Assembly (NCBI RefSeq): GCF_051020975.1
Contig: NW_027478160.1
Span: 19,614,001-19,678,000, forward strand
Direction: 5' to 3'
From: Osmia lignaria lignaria
Lineage: Eukaryota > Arthropoda > Insecta > Hymenoptera > Megachilidae
Length of the DNA: 64,000 nucleotides
Within the stretch, counting starts at the first letter, position 1; the number at the start of each line of letters is the position of its first letter. The position numbers and the translations under genes were made by a program. This document shows positions 49,935 through 61,381 of the stretch, piece by piece. A model generated the notes under the pieces. The model saw only the letters and a program-made list of their open reading frames with translations. It searched no databases and was not told where the DNA came from.

Positions 49935-52370
49935 TTAGCTGTGCAGAAGAAGAACAACAAGAAGAAGAAATATCTCGAAATATGTCCGTCAGGCCCCTTC
50001 CCTTGAGATAAATCTGCAAATATCTCGGAAACGAAGCGAGCTATGGCAAAATGTTAAGAGACCTTTTTTGTAGAGAATTAAGTTTCCTACTTTTTATGTT
50101 CTATGATATTTTTTGATCAGATGCGTAGTTCTCGAGATATATCAAGATATTTAAAAGTTCCGAAGCCGCACCAACATAATAGAGATACAGAAACACCGTG
50201 GCCCCTTTCTTTGAGATAACTCTGCACTATTGCGAGCTGGAAATGCCACTTCCAGTTTAGCTGTGCAGAAGAAGAACAACAAGAAGAAGAAATATCACGA
50301 AATATGTCCGTTAGGCCCCTTCCCTTGAGATAAATCTGCAAATATCTCGGAAACGAAGCGAGCTATGGCAAAATGTTAAGAGACCTTTTTTGTAGAGAAT
50401 TAAGTTTCCTCCTTTTTATGTTCTATGATATTTTTTGATCAGATGCGCAGTTCACGAGATATATCAAGATATTTAAAAGTTCCGAAGCCGCACCAACATA
50501 ATAGAGATACAGAAACACCGTGGCCCCTTTCTTTGAGATAACTCTGCACTATTGCGAGCTGCAAATGCCACTTCCAGCTTAGCTGTGCAGAAGAAGAACA
50601 ACAAGAAGAAGAAATATCTCGAAATATGTCCGTCAGGCCCCTTCCCTTGAGATAAATGTGCAAATATCTCGGAAACGAAGCGAGCTATGGCAAAATGTTA
50701 AGAGACCTTTTTTGTAGAGAATTAAGTTTCCTACTTTTTATGCTCTATGATATTTTTTGATCAGATGCGTAGTTCTCGAGATATATCAAGATATTTAAAA
50801 GTTCCGAAGCCGCACCAACATAATAGAGATACAGAAACACCGTGGCCCCTTTCTTTGAGATAACTCTGCACTAGTGCGAGCCGCAAATGCCACCTCCAGC
50901 TTAGCTGTGCAGAAGAAGAACAACAAGAAGAAGAAATATCTCGAAATATGTCCGTCAGGCCAGTTCCTTTGAGCTGAATCTGCAAATATCTCGGAAACGA
51001 AGCGAGCTATGGCAAAATGTTAAGAGACGTTTTTTGTAGAGAATTATGTTTCCTACAATTTATGTTCTATGATATTTTTTGATCAGAAGCGTAGTTTTCG
51101 AGATATATCGAGATATTTAAAAGTTCCGAAGCCGCACCAACATAATAGAGATACAGAAACACCGTGGCCCCTTTCTTTGAGATAACTCTGCACTATTGCG
51201 AGCTGCAAATGCCACTTCCAGCTTAGCTGTGCAGAGGAAGAACAACAAGAAGAAGAAATATCTCGAAATATGTCCGTCAGGCCAGTTCCTTTGAGCTGAA
51301 TCTGCAAATATCTCGGAAACGAAGCGAGCTATGGCAAAATGTTAAGAGACCTTTTTTGTAGAGAATTAAGTTTCCTACTTTTTATGTTCTATGATATTTT
51401 TTGATCAGATGCGTAGTTCTCGAGATATATCAAGATATTTAAAAGTTCCGATGCCGCACCAACATAATAGAGATACAGAAACACCGTGGCCCCTCTCTTT
51501 GAGATAACTCTGCACTATTGCGAGCTGGAAATGCCACTTCCAGTTTAGCTGTGCAGAACATGAACAACAAGAAGAAGAAATATCTCGAAATATGTCCGTT
51601 AGGCCCCTTCCCTTGAGATATATGTGCAAATATCTCGGAAACGAAGCGAGCTATGGCAAAATGTTAACAGACCTTTTTTGTAGAGAATTAAGTTTCCTAC
51701 TTTTTATGTTCTATGATATTTTTTGATCAGATGCGTAGTTCTCGAGATATATCAAGATATTTAAAAGTTCCGAAGCCGCACCAACATAATAGAGATACAG
51801 AAACACCGTGGCCCCTTTCTTTGAGATAACTCTGCACTATTGCGAGCTGCAAATGCCACTTCCAGCTTAGCTGTGCAGAAGAAGAACAACAAGAAGAAGA
51901 AATATCTCGAAATATGTCCGTTAGGCCCCTTCCCTTGAGCTGAATCTGCAAATATCTCGGAAACGAAGCGAGCTATGGCAAAATGTTAAGAGACGTTTTT
52001 TGTAGAGAATTATGTTTCCTACAATTTATGTTCTATGATATTTTTTGATCAGAAGCGTAGTTTTCGAGATATATCGAGATATTTAAAAGTTCCGAAGCCG
52101 CACCAACATAATGGAGATACAGAAACACCGTGGCCCCTTTCTTTGAGATAACGCTGCACTAGTGCGAGCTGGAAATGCCACTTCCAGTTTAGCTGTGCAG
52201 AAGAAGAACAACAAGAAGCAGAAATATCTCGAAATATGTCCGTTAGGCCCCTTCCCTTGAGATAAATCTGCAAATATCTCGGAAACGAAGCGAGCTATGG
52301 CAAAATGTTAAGAGACCTTTTTTGTAGAGAATTATGTTTCCTACAATTTATGTTCTATGATATTTTTTGA
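49935..52370 (+). repeat. Transition region, mixed monomers 49795-52049
   Basis: The first part mixes haplotypes from elsewhere. 50117-50438 resembles 62026 (ATATCACGAAAT, GTCCGTTAGG, TTTCCTCCTTTTT). 50439 begins GCGCAGTTCACGAG and ends with the TATGCTCTATG marker. 50761 is a hybrid of a 41423-like left and a 41745-like right. 51405 has GAACATGAAC and CCGATGCCGC. 52049 has AAGCAGAAAT and AACGCTGCAC. New singleton substitutions are clearly more frequent than to the left. Confidence 0.75.
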
Positions 52371-54302
52371 TCAGAAGCGTAGTTTTCGAGATATATCGAG
52401 ATATTTAAAAGTTCCGAAGCCGCACCAACATAATGGAGATACAGAAACACCGTGGCCCCTTTCTTTGAGATAACTCTGCACTAGTGCGAGCCGCAAATGC
52501 CACTTCCAGCTTAGCTGTGCAGAAGAAGAACAACAAGAAGAAGAAATATCTCGAAATATGTCCGTCAGGCCCCTTCCCTTGAGATAAATCTGCAAATATC
52601 TCGGAAACGAAGCGAGCTATGGCAAAATGTTAAGAGACCTTTTTTGTAGAGAATTAAGTTTCCTACTTTTTATCTTCTATGATATTTTTTGATCAGATGC
52701 GTAGTTCTCGAGATATATCAAGATATTTAAAAGTTCCGAAGCCGCACCAACATAATAGAAATACAGAAACACCGTGGCCCCTCTCTTTGACATAACTCTG
52801 CACTATTGCGAGCTGGAAATGCCACTTCCAGTTTAGCTGTGCAGAAGAAGAACAACAAGAAGAAGAAATATCTCGAAATATGTCCGTTAGGCCCCTTCCC
52901 TTGAGATAAATGTGCAAATATCTCGGAAACGAAGCGAGCTATGGCAAAATGTTAAGAGACCTTTTTTGTAGAGAATTAGGTTTCCTACTTTTTATGTTCT
53001 ATGATATTTTTTGATCAGATGCGTAGTTCTCGAGATATATCAAGATATTTAAAAGTTCCGAAGCCGCACCAACATAATAGAGATACAGAAACACCGCGGC
53101 CCCTTTCTTTGAGATAACTCTGCACTATTGCGAGCTGCAAATGCCACTTCCAGCTTAGCTGTGCAGAGCAAGAACAACAAGAAGAAGAAATATCTCGAAA
53201 TATGTCCGTCAGGCCAGTTCCTTAGAGCTGAATCTGCAAATATCTCGGAAACGAAGCGAGCTATGGCAAAATGTTAAGAGACGTTTTTTGTAGAGAATTA
53301 TGTTTCCTACAATTTATGTTCTATGATATTTTTTGATCAGAAGCGTAGTTTTCGAGATATATCGAGATATTTAAAAGTTCCGAAGCCGCACCAACATAAT
53401 GGAGATACAGAAACACCGTGGCCCCTTTCTTTGAGATAACTCTGCACTAGTGCGAGCCGCAAATGCCACTTCCAGCTTAGCTGTGCAGAAGAAGAACAAC
53501 AAGAAGAAGAAATATCTCGAAATATGTCCGTCAGGCCCCTTCCCTTGAGATAAATCTGCAAATATCTCGGAAACGAAGCGAGCTATGGCAAAATGTTAAG
53601 AGACCTTTTTTGTAGAGAATTAAGTTTCCTACTTTTTATCTTCTATGATATTTTTTGATCAGATGCGTAGTTCTCGAGATATATCAAGATATTTAAAAGT
53701 TCCGATGCCGCACCAACATAATAGAGATACAGAAACACCGTGGCCCCTCTCTTTGACATAACTCTGCACTATTGCGAGCTGGAAATGCCACTTCCAGTTT
53801 AGCTGTGCAGAAGAAGAACAACAAGAAGAAGAAATATCTCGAAATATGTCCGTTAGGCCCCTTCCCTTGAGATAAATGTGCAAATATCTCGGAAACGAAG
53901 CGAGCTATGGCAAAATGTTAAGAGACCTTTTTTGTAGAGAATTAAGTTTCCTACTTTTTATGTTCTATGATATTTTTTGATCAGATGCGTAGTTCTCGAG
54001 ATATATCAAGATATTTAAAAGTTCCGAAGCCGCACCAACATAATAGAGATACAGAAACACCGCGGCCCCTTTCTTTGAGATAACTCTGCACTATTGCGAG
54101 CTGCAAATGCCACTTCCAGCTTAGCTGTGCAGAAGAAGAACAACAAGAAGAAGAAATATCTCGAAATATGTCCGTCAGGCCCCTTCCCTTGAGATAAATC
54201 TGCAAATATCTCGGAAACGAAGAGAGCTATGGCAAAATGTTAAGAGACCTTTTTTGTAGAGAATTAAGTTTCCTACTTTTCATGTTCTATGATATTTTTT
54301 GA
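52371..54302 (+). repeat. Three-monomer tandem duplication (966 bp)
   Basis: Monomers 52371, 52693 and 53015 correspond to 53337, 53659 and 53981. Shared markers are AATGGAGATAC (52433 and 53399), TTTGACATAAC (52787 and 53753), TATCTTCTATG and CACCGCGGCC (53093 and 54059). Differences include CCGATGCCGC at 53704. The right part of 53015 (GCAGAGCAAG, GCCAGTTCC) is not shared with 53981, so agreement ends near 54125. Confidence 0.82.
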
Positions 54303-54742
54303 TCAGATGCGTAGTTCTCGAGATATATCCAGATATTTAAAAGTTCCGAAGCCGCACCAACATAATAGAGATACAGAAACACCGTGGCCCCATTCTTTGA
54401 GATAACTCTGCACTATTGCGAGCTGTAAATGCCACTTCCAGCTTAGCTGTGCAGAAGAAGAACAACAAGAAGAAGAAATATCTCGAAATATGTCCGTCAG
54501 GCCCCTTCCCTTGAGATAAATCTGCAAATATCTCGGAAACGAAGCGAGCTATGGCAAAATGTTAAGAGACCTTTTTTGTAGAGAATTAAGTTTCGTACTT
54601 TTTACCTTCTATGATATTTTTTGATCAGATGCGTAGTTCTCGAGATATATCAAGATATTTAAAAGTTCCGAAGCCGCACCAACATAATAGAGATACAGAA
54701 ACACCGTGGCCCCTCTCTTTGAGATAACTCTGCACTATTGCG

Positions 54743-54765
54743 AGCTGGAAATGCCACTTCCAGCT
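54743..54765. other. Perfect hairpin: 8-bp stem, 7-nt loop
   Basis: AGCTGGAA (54743-54750) is the exact reverse complement of TTCCAGCT (54758-54765), with ATGCCAC as the loop. The same perfect hairpin is at 56675-56697. Most monomers have one mismatch (AGCTGCAA) or a G-T pair (TTCCAGTT). The recurrent 1-bp deletion further right removes a base of the left arm. Confidence 0.7.
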
Positions 54766-56878
54766 TAGCTGTGCAGAAGAAGAACAACAAGAAGAAGAAA
54801 TATCTCGAAATATGTCCGTCAGGCCCCTTCCCTTGAGATATATCTGCAAATATCTCGGAAACGAAGTGAGCTATGGCAAAATGTTGAGAGACCTTTTTTG
54901 TAGAGAATTATGTTTCCTACAATTTATGTTCTATGATATTTTTTGATCAGAAGCGTAGTTTTCGAGATATATCGAGATATTTAAAAGTTCCGAAGCCGCA
55001 CCAACATAATAGAGATACAGAAACACCGTGGCCCCTTTCTTTGAGATAACTCTGCACTAGTGCGAGCCGCAAATGCCACTTCCAGCTTAGCTGTGCAGAA
55101 GAAGAACAACAAGAAGAAGAAATATCTCGAAATATGTCCGTCAGGCCCCTTCCCTTGAGATAAATCTGCAAATATCTCGGAAACGAAGCGAGCTATGGCA
55201 AAATGTTAAGAGACCTTTTTTGTAGAGAATTAAGTTTCCTACTTTTTATGTTCTATGATATTTTTTGATCAGATGCGCAGTTCTCGAGATATATCAAGAT
55301 ATTTAAAAGTTCCGAAGCCGCACCAACATAATAGAGATACAGAAACACCGTGGCCCCTTTCTTTGAGATAACTCTACACTATTGCGAGCTGCAAATGCCA
55401 CTTCCAGCTTAGCTGTGCAGAAGAAGAACAACAAGAAGAAGAAATATCTCGAAATATGTCCGTTAGGCCCCTTCCCTTGAGATAAATCTGCAAATATCTC
55501 GGAAACGAAGCGAGCTATGGCAAAATGTTAAGAGACCTTTTTTGTAGAGAATTAAGTTTCCTACTTTTGATGTTCTATGATATTTTTTGATCAGATGCGT
55601 AGTTCTCGAGATATATCAAGATATTTAAAAGTTCCGAAGCCGCACCAACATAATAGAGATACAGAAACACCGTGGCCCCTTTCTTTGATATAACTCTGCA
55701 CTATTGCGAGCTGTAAATGCCACTTCCAGCTTAGCTGTGCAGAAGAAGAACAACAAGAAGAAGAAATATCTCGAAATATGTCCGTCAGGCCCCTTCCCTT
55801 GAGATATATCTGCAAATATCTCGGAAACGAAGTGAGCTATGGCAAAATGTTAAGAGACCTTTTTTGTAGAGAATTATGTTTCCTACAATTTATGTTCTAT
55901 GATATTTTTTGATCAGAAGCGTAGTTTTCGAGATATATCGAGATATTTAAAAGTTCCGAAGCCGCACCAACATAATAGAGATACAGAAACACCGTGGCCC
56001 CTTTCTTTGAGATAACTCTGCACTAGTGCGAGCCGCAAATGCCACTTCCAGCTTAGCTGTGCAGAAGAAGAACAACAAGAAGAAGAAATATCTCGAAATA
56101 TGTCCGTCAGGCCCCTTCCCTTGAGATAAATCTGCAAATATCTCGGAAACGAAGCGAGCTATGGCAAAATGTTAAGAGACCTTCTTTGTAGAGAATTAAG
56201 TTTCCTACTTTTTATGTTCTATGATATTTTTTGATCAGATGCGCAGTTCTCGAGATATATCAAGATATTTAAAAGTTCCGAAGCCGCACCAACATAATAG
56301 AGATACAGAAACACCGTGGCCCCTTTCTTTGAGATAACTCTACACTATTGCGAGCTGCAAATGCCACTTCCAGCTTAGCTGTGCAGAAGAAGAACAACAA
56401 GAAGAAGAAATATCTCGAAATATGTCCGTTAGGCCCCTTCCCTTGAGATAAATCTGAAAATATCTCGGAAACGAAGCGAGCTATGGCAAAATGTTAAGAG
56501 ACCTTTTTTGTAGAGAATTAAGTTTCGTACTTTTTACCTTCTATGATATTTTTTGATCAGATGCGTAGTTCTCGAGATATATCAAGATATTTAAATGTTC
56601 CGAAGCCGCACCAACATAATAGAGATACAGAAACACCGTGGCCCCTCTCTTTGAGATAACTCTGCACTATTGCGAGCTGGAAATGCCACTTCCAGCTTAG
56701 CTGTGCAGAAGAAGAACAACAAGAAGAAGAAATATCTCGAAATATGTCCGTCAGGCCCCTTCCCTTGAGATATATCTGCAAATATCTCGGAAACGAAGTG
56801 AGCTATGGCAAAATGTTGAGAGACCTTTTTTGTAGAGAATTATGTTTCCTACAATTTATGTTCTATGATATTTTTTGA

Positions 56879-57199
56879 TCAGAAGCGTAGTTTTCGAGAT
56901 ATATCGAGATATATAAAAGTTCCGAAGCCGCACCAACATAATAGAGATACAGAAACACCGTGGCCCCTCTCTTTGAGATAACTCTGCACTATTGCGAGCT
57001 GAAATGCCACTTCCAGCTTAGCTGTGCAGAAGAAGAACAACAAGAAGAAGAAATATCTCGAAATATGTCCGTTAGGCCCCTTCCCTTGAGATAAATCTGC
57101 AAATATCTCGGAAACGAAGCGAGCAATGGCAAAATGTTGAGAGACCTTTTTTGTAGAGAATTAAGTTTCCTACTTTTCATGTTCTATGATATTTTTTGA
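56879..57199 (+). repeat. 321-bp monomer, 1-bp deletion (first of five)
   Basis: GAGCTGAAATG at 56997-57007 lacks one base relative to GAGCTGGAAATG. The left part is of the 54947 type (with GATATATAAAAG). The right part has GTCCGTTAGG, GAGCAATGGC and ATGTTGAGAG and ends with CTTTTCATG. The minus-strand frame is shifted. Confidence 0.88.
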
Positions 57200-57521
57200 T
57201 CAGAAGCGTAGTTTTCGAGATATATCGAGATATTTAAAAGTTCCGAAGTCGCACCAACATAATAGAGATACAGAAACACCGTGGCCCCTTTCTTTGAGAT
57301 AACTCTGCACTAGTGCGAGCCGCAAATGCCACTTCCAGCTTAGCTGTGCAGAAGAAGAACAACAAGAAGAAGAAATATCTCGAAATATGTCCGTCAGGCC
57401 CCTTCCCTTGAGATAAATCTGCAAATATCTCGGAAACGACGCGAGCTATGGCAAAATGTTAAGAGACCTTTTTTGTAGAGAATTAGGTTTCCAACTTTTT
57501 ATCTTCTATGATATTTTTTGA
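57200..57521 (+). repeat. 322-bp monomer between two deleted ones
   Basis: Normal length. Private CGAAGTCGCACC (57248). Carries the GACGCGAG haplotype also seen at 57760 and 59047, and TTTCCAAC near the end. Confidence 0.8.
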
Positions 57522-57842
57522 TCAGATGCGTAGTTCTCGAGATATATCAAGATATTTAAAAGTTCCGAAGCCGCACCAACATAATAGAGATACAGAAACA
57601 CCGTGGCCCCTCTCTTTGAGATAACTCTGCACTATTGCGAGCTGGAAATGCCATTCCAGTTTAGCTGTGCAGAAGAAGAACAACAAGAAGAAGAAATATC
57701 TCGAAATATGTCCGTCAGGCCCCTTCCCTTGAGATAAATCTGCAAATATCTCGGAAACGACGCGAGCTATGGCAAAATGTTAAGAGACCTTTTTTGTAGA
57801 GAATTAGGTTTCCTACTTTTTATCTTCTATGATATTTTTTGA
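57522..57842 (+). repeat. 321-bp monomer with an independent 1-bp deletion
   Basis: GCCATTCCAG at 57650-57659 lacks one C relative to GCCACTTCCAG. The site is a few bases away from the recurrent deletion, and the GAGCTGGAAATG next to it is intact, so this is a separate event. Confidence 0.87.
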
Positions 57843-60096
57843 TCAGATGCGTAGTTCTCGAGATATATCAAGATATTTAAAAGTTCCGAAGCCGCACCAA
57901 CATAATAGAGATACAGAAACACCGTGGCCCCTCTCTTTGAGATAACTCTGCACTATTGCGAGCTGGAAATGCCACTTCCAGTTTAGCTGTGCAGAAGAAG
58001 AACAACAAGAAGAAGAAATATCTCGAAATATGTCCGTTAGGCCCCTTCCCTTGAGATAAATGTGCAAATATCTCGGAAACGAAGCGAGCTATGGCAAAAT
58101 GTTAAGAGACCTTTTTTGTAGAGAATTAAGTTTCCTACTTTTTATGTTCTATAATATTTTTTGATCAGATGCGTAGTTCTCGAGATATATCAAGATATTT
58201 AAAAGTTCCGAAGCCGCACCAACATAATAGAGATACAGAAACACCGTGGCCCCTTTCTTTGAGATAACTCTGCACTATTGCGAGCTGCAAATGCCACTTC
58301 CAGCTTAGCTGTGCAGAAGAAGAACAACAAGAAGAAGAAATATCGCGAAATATGTCCGTCGGGCCCCTTCCCTTGAGATAAATCTGCAAATATCTCAGAA
58401 ACGAAGCGAGCAATGGCAAAATGTTGAGAGACCTTTTTGGTAGAGAATTAAGTTTCCTACTTTTTATGTTCTATGATATTTTTTGATCAGATGCGTAGTT
58501 CTCGAGATATATCAAGATATTTAAAAGTTCCGAAGCCGCACCAACATAATAGAGATACAGAAACACCGTGGCCCCTTTCTTTGAGATAACTCTGCACTAT
58601 TGCGAGCTGCAAATGCCACTTCCAGCTTAGCTGTGCAGAAGAAGAACAACAAGAAGAAGAAATATCTCGAAATATGTCCGTCAGGCCCCTTCCCTTGAGA
58701 TAAATCAGCAAATATCTCGGAAACGAAGCGAGCTATGGCAAAATGTTAAGAGACCTTTTTTGTAGAGAATTAAGTTTCCTACTTTTCATGTTCTATGATA
58801 TTTTTTGATCAGATGCGTAGTTCTCGAGATATATCAAGATATTTAAAAGTTCCGAAGCCGCCCCAACATAATAGAGATACAGAAACACCGTGGCCCCTTT
58901 CTTTGAGATAACTCTGCACTAGTGCGAGCCGCAAATGCCACTTCCAGCTTAGCTGTGCAGAAGAAGAACAACAAGAAGAAGAAATATCTCGAAATATGTC
59001 CGTCAGGCCCCTTCCCTTGAGATAAATCTGCAAATATCTCGGAAACGACGCGAGCTATGGCAAAATCTTAAGAGACCTTTTTTGTAGAGAATTAGGTTTC
59101 CTACTTTTTATCTTCTATGATATTTTTTGATCAGATGCGTAGTTCTCGAGATATATCAAGATATTTAAAAGTTCCGAAGCCGCACCAACATAATAGAGAT
59201 ACAGAAACACCGTGGCCCCTCTCTTTGAGATAACTCTGCACTATTGCGAGCTGGAAATGCCACTTCCAGTTTAGCTGTGCAGAAGAAGAACAACAAGAAG
59301 AAGAAATATCTCGAAATATGTCCGTTAGGCCCCTTCCCTTGAGATAAATGTGCAAATATCTCGGAAACGAAGCGAGCTATGGCAAAATGTTAAGAGACCT
59401 TTTTTGTAGAGAATTAAGTTTCCTACTTTTTATGTTCTATGATATTTTTTGATCAGATGCGTAGTTCTCGAGATATATCAAGATATTTAAAAGTTCCGAA
59501 GCCGCACCAACATAATAGAGATACAGAAACACCGTGGCCCCTTTCTTTGAGATAACTCTGCACTATTGCGAGCTGCAAATGCCACTTCCAGCTTAGCTGT
59601 GCAGAAGAAGAACAACAAGAAGAAGAAATATCGCGAAATATGTCCGTCAGGCCCCTTCCCTTGAGATAAATCTGCAAATATCTCGGAAACAAAGCGAGCT
59701 GTGGCAAAATGTTAAGAGACCTTTTTTGTAGAGAATTAAGTTTCCTACTTTTTATCTTCTATGATATTTCTTGATCAGATGCGTAGTTCTCGAGATATAT
59801 CAAGATATTTAAAAGTTCCGAAGCCGCACCAACATAATAGAGATACAGAAACACCGTGGCCCCTTTCTTTGAGATAACTCTGCACTATTGCGAGCTGCAA
59901 ATGCCACTTCCAGCTTAGCTGTGCAGAAGAAGAACAACAAGAAGAAGAAATATCGCGAAATATGTCCGTCAGGCCCCTTCCCTTGAGATAAATCTGCAAA
60001 TATCTCGGAAACAAAGCGAGCTGTGGCCAAATGTTAAGAGACCTTTTTTGTAGAGAATTAAGTTTCCTACTTTTTATCTTCTATGATATTTCTTGA
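57843..60096 (+). repeat. Right-flank monomers 57843-59775, four-monomer echo
   Basis: 57843 and 59131 match at 1288 bp (CTCTCTTT, GCTGGAAATG, GTTAGG, AAATGTGC), as do 58165 and 59453 (ATATCGCGAAAT). 59775 repeats the ATATCGCG type. 58487 has AAATCAGC, which recurs in 60739 and 61382. 58809 has a private GCCGCCCCAAC. 58165 shows GAGCAATGGC, TTGAGAG and CTTTTTGGTAG without the deletion found in 60097. Confidence 0.78.
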
Positions 60097-60417
60097 TCAG
60101 ATGCGTAGTTCTCGAGATATATCAAGATATTTAAAAGTTCCGAAGCCGCACCAACATAATAGAGATACAGAAACACCGTGGCCCCTCTCTTTGAGATAAC
60201 TCTGCACTATTGCGAGCTGAAATGCCACTTCCAGTTTAGCTGTGCAGAAGAAGAACAACAAGAAGAAGAAATATCTCGAAATATGTCCGTTAGGCCCCTT
60301 CCCTTGAGATAAATCTGCAAATATCTCGGAAACGAAGCGAGCAATGGCAAAATGTTGAGAGACCTTTTTGGTAGAGAATTAAGTTTCCTACTTTTTATGT
60401 TCTATGATATTTCTTGA
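60097..60417 (+). repeat. 321-bp monomer with the shared deletion haplotype
   Basis: GAGCTGAAATG at 60214-60224 carries the same deletion as 56879. It is again followed by GTCCGTTAGG, GAGCAATGGC and TGTTGAGAG. It also has CTTTTTGGTAG, as in 58165 and 60418. Confidence 0.88.
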
Positions 60418-60738
60418 TCAGATGCGTAGTTCTCGAGATATATCAAGATATTTAAAAGTTCCGAAGCCGCACCAACATAATAGAGATACAGAAACACCGT
60501 GGCCCCTTTCTTTGGGATAACTCTGCACTATTGCGAGCTGAAATGCCACTTCCAGTTTAGCTGTGCAGAAGAAGAACAACAAGAAGAAGAAATATCTCGA
60601 AATATGTCCGTTAGACCCCTTCCCTTGAGATAAATCTGCAAATATCTCGGAAACGAAGCGAGCAATGGCAAAATGTTGAGAGACCTTTTTGGTAGAGAAT
60701 TAAGTTTCCTACTTTTTATGTTCTATCATATTTTTTGA
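60418..60738 (+). repeat. 321-bp monomer with the shared deletion haplotype
   Basis: GAGCTGAAATG at 60535-60545. Same downstream haplotype as 60097, plus private TTTGGGATAAC and GTTAGACCCC. It is adjacent to 60097, so local duplication is likely. Confidence 0.88.
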
Positions 60739-61060
60739 TCAGATGCGTAGTTCTCGAGATATATCAAGATATTTAAAAGTTCCGAAGCCGCACCAACATA
60801 ATAGAGATACAGAAACACCGTGGCCCCTTTCTTTGAGATAACTCTGCACTATTGCGAGCTGCAAATGCCACTTCCAGCTTAGCTGTGCAGAAGAAGAACA
60901 ACAAGAAGAAGAAGTATCTCGAAATATGTCCGTCAGGCCCCTTCCCTTGAGATAAATCAGCAAATATCTCGGAAACGAAGAGAGCTATGGCAAAATGTTA
61001 ACAGACCTTTTTTGTAGAGAATTAAGTTTCCTACTTTTTGTCTTCTATGATATTTCTTGA
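60739..61060 (+). repeat. 322-bp monomer of AAATCAGC type
   Basis: Carries AAATCAGCAAAT near 60956, like 58487 and 61382, and GAAGAAGTATCTC like 27255. Near the right end it has ATGTTAACAGACC and a private TTTTTGTCTTC. Confidence 0.8.
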
Positions 61061-61381
61061 TCAGATGCGTAGTTCTCGAGATATATCAAGATATTTAAAA
61101 GTTCCGAAGCCGCACCAACATAATAGAGATACAGAAACACCGTGGCCCCTCTCTTTGAGATAACTCTGCACTATTGCGAGCTGAAATGCCACTTCCAGTT
61201 TAGCTGTGCAGAAGAAGAACAACAAGAAGAAGAAATATCTCGAAATATGTCCGTTAGGCCCCTTCCCTTGAGATAAATCTGCAAATATCTCGGAAACGAA
61301 GCGAGCTATGGCAAAATGTTCGGAGACCTTTTTTGTAGAGAGTTAAGTTTCCTACTTTTTATGTTCTATGATATTTTTTGA
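61061..61381 (+). repeat. 321-bp monomer with the deletion on a different right flank
   Basis: GAGCTGAAATG at 61178-61188 and GTCCGTTAGG are shared with the other deleted monomers. It then has GAGCTATGGC and a private ATGTTCGGAG instead of GAGCAATGGC and TTGAG. The deletion haplotype has therefore been recombined or truncated here. Confidence 0.85.

Larger units (their letters stand above)
54625..57199 (+). repeat. Three-monomer ladder (units starting 54625, 55591, 56557)
   Basis: Every third monomer ends with GAAGTGAGC (54865, 55831, 56797). 54947 and 55913 are near identical. 55269 and 56235 share GCGCAGTTCTC, CTCTACACT and GTCCGTTAGG. 54625 and 56557 share the preceding TTTCGTACTTTTTACC and lie two units apart (1932 bp). 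The third unit decays after the left part of 56879. Confidence 0.8.
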
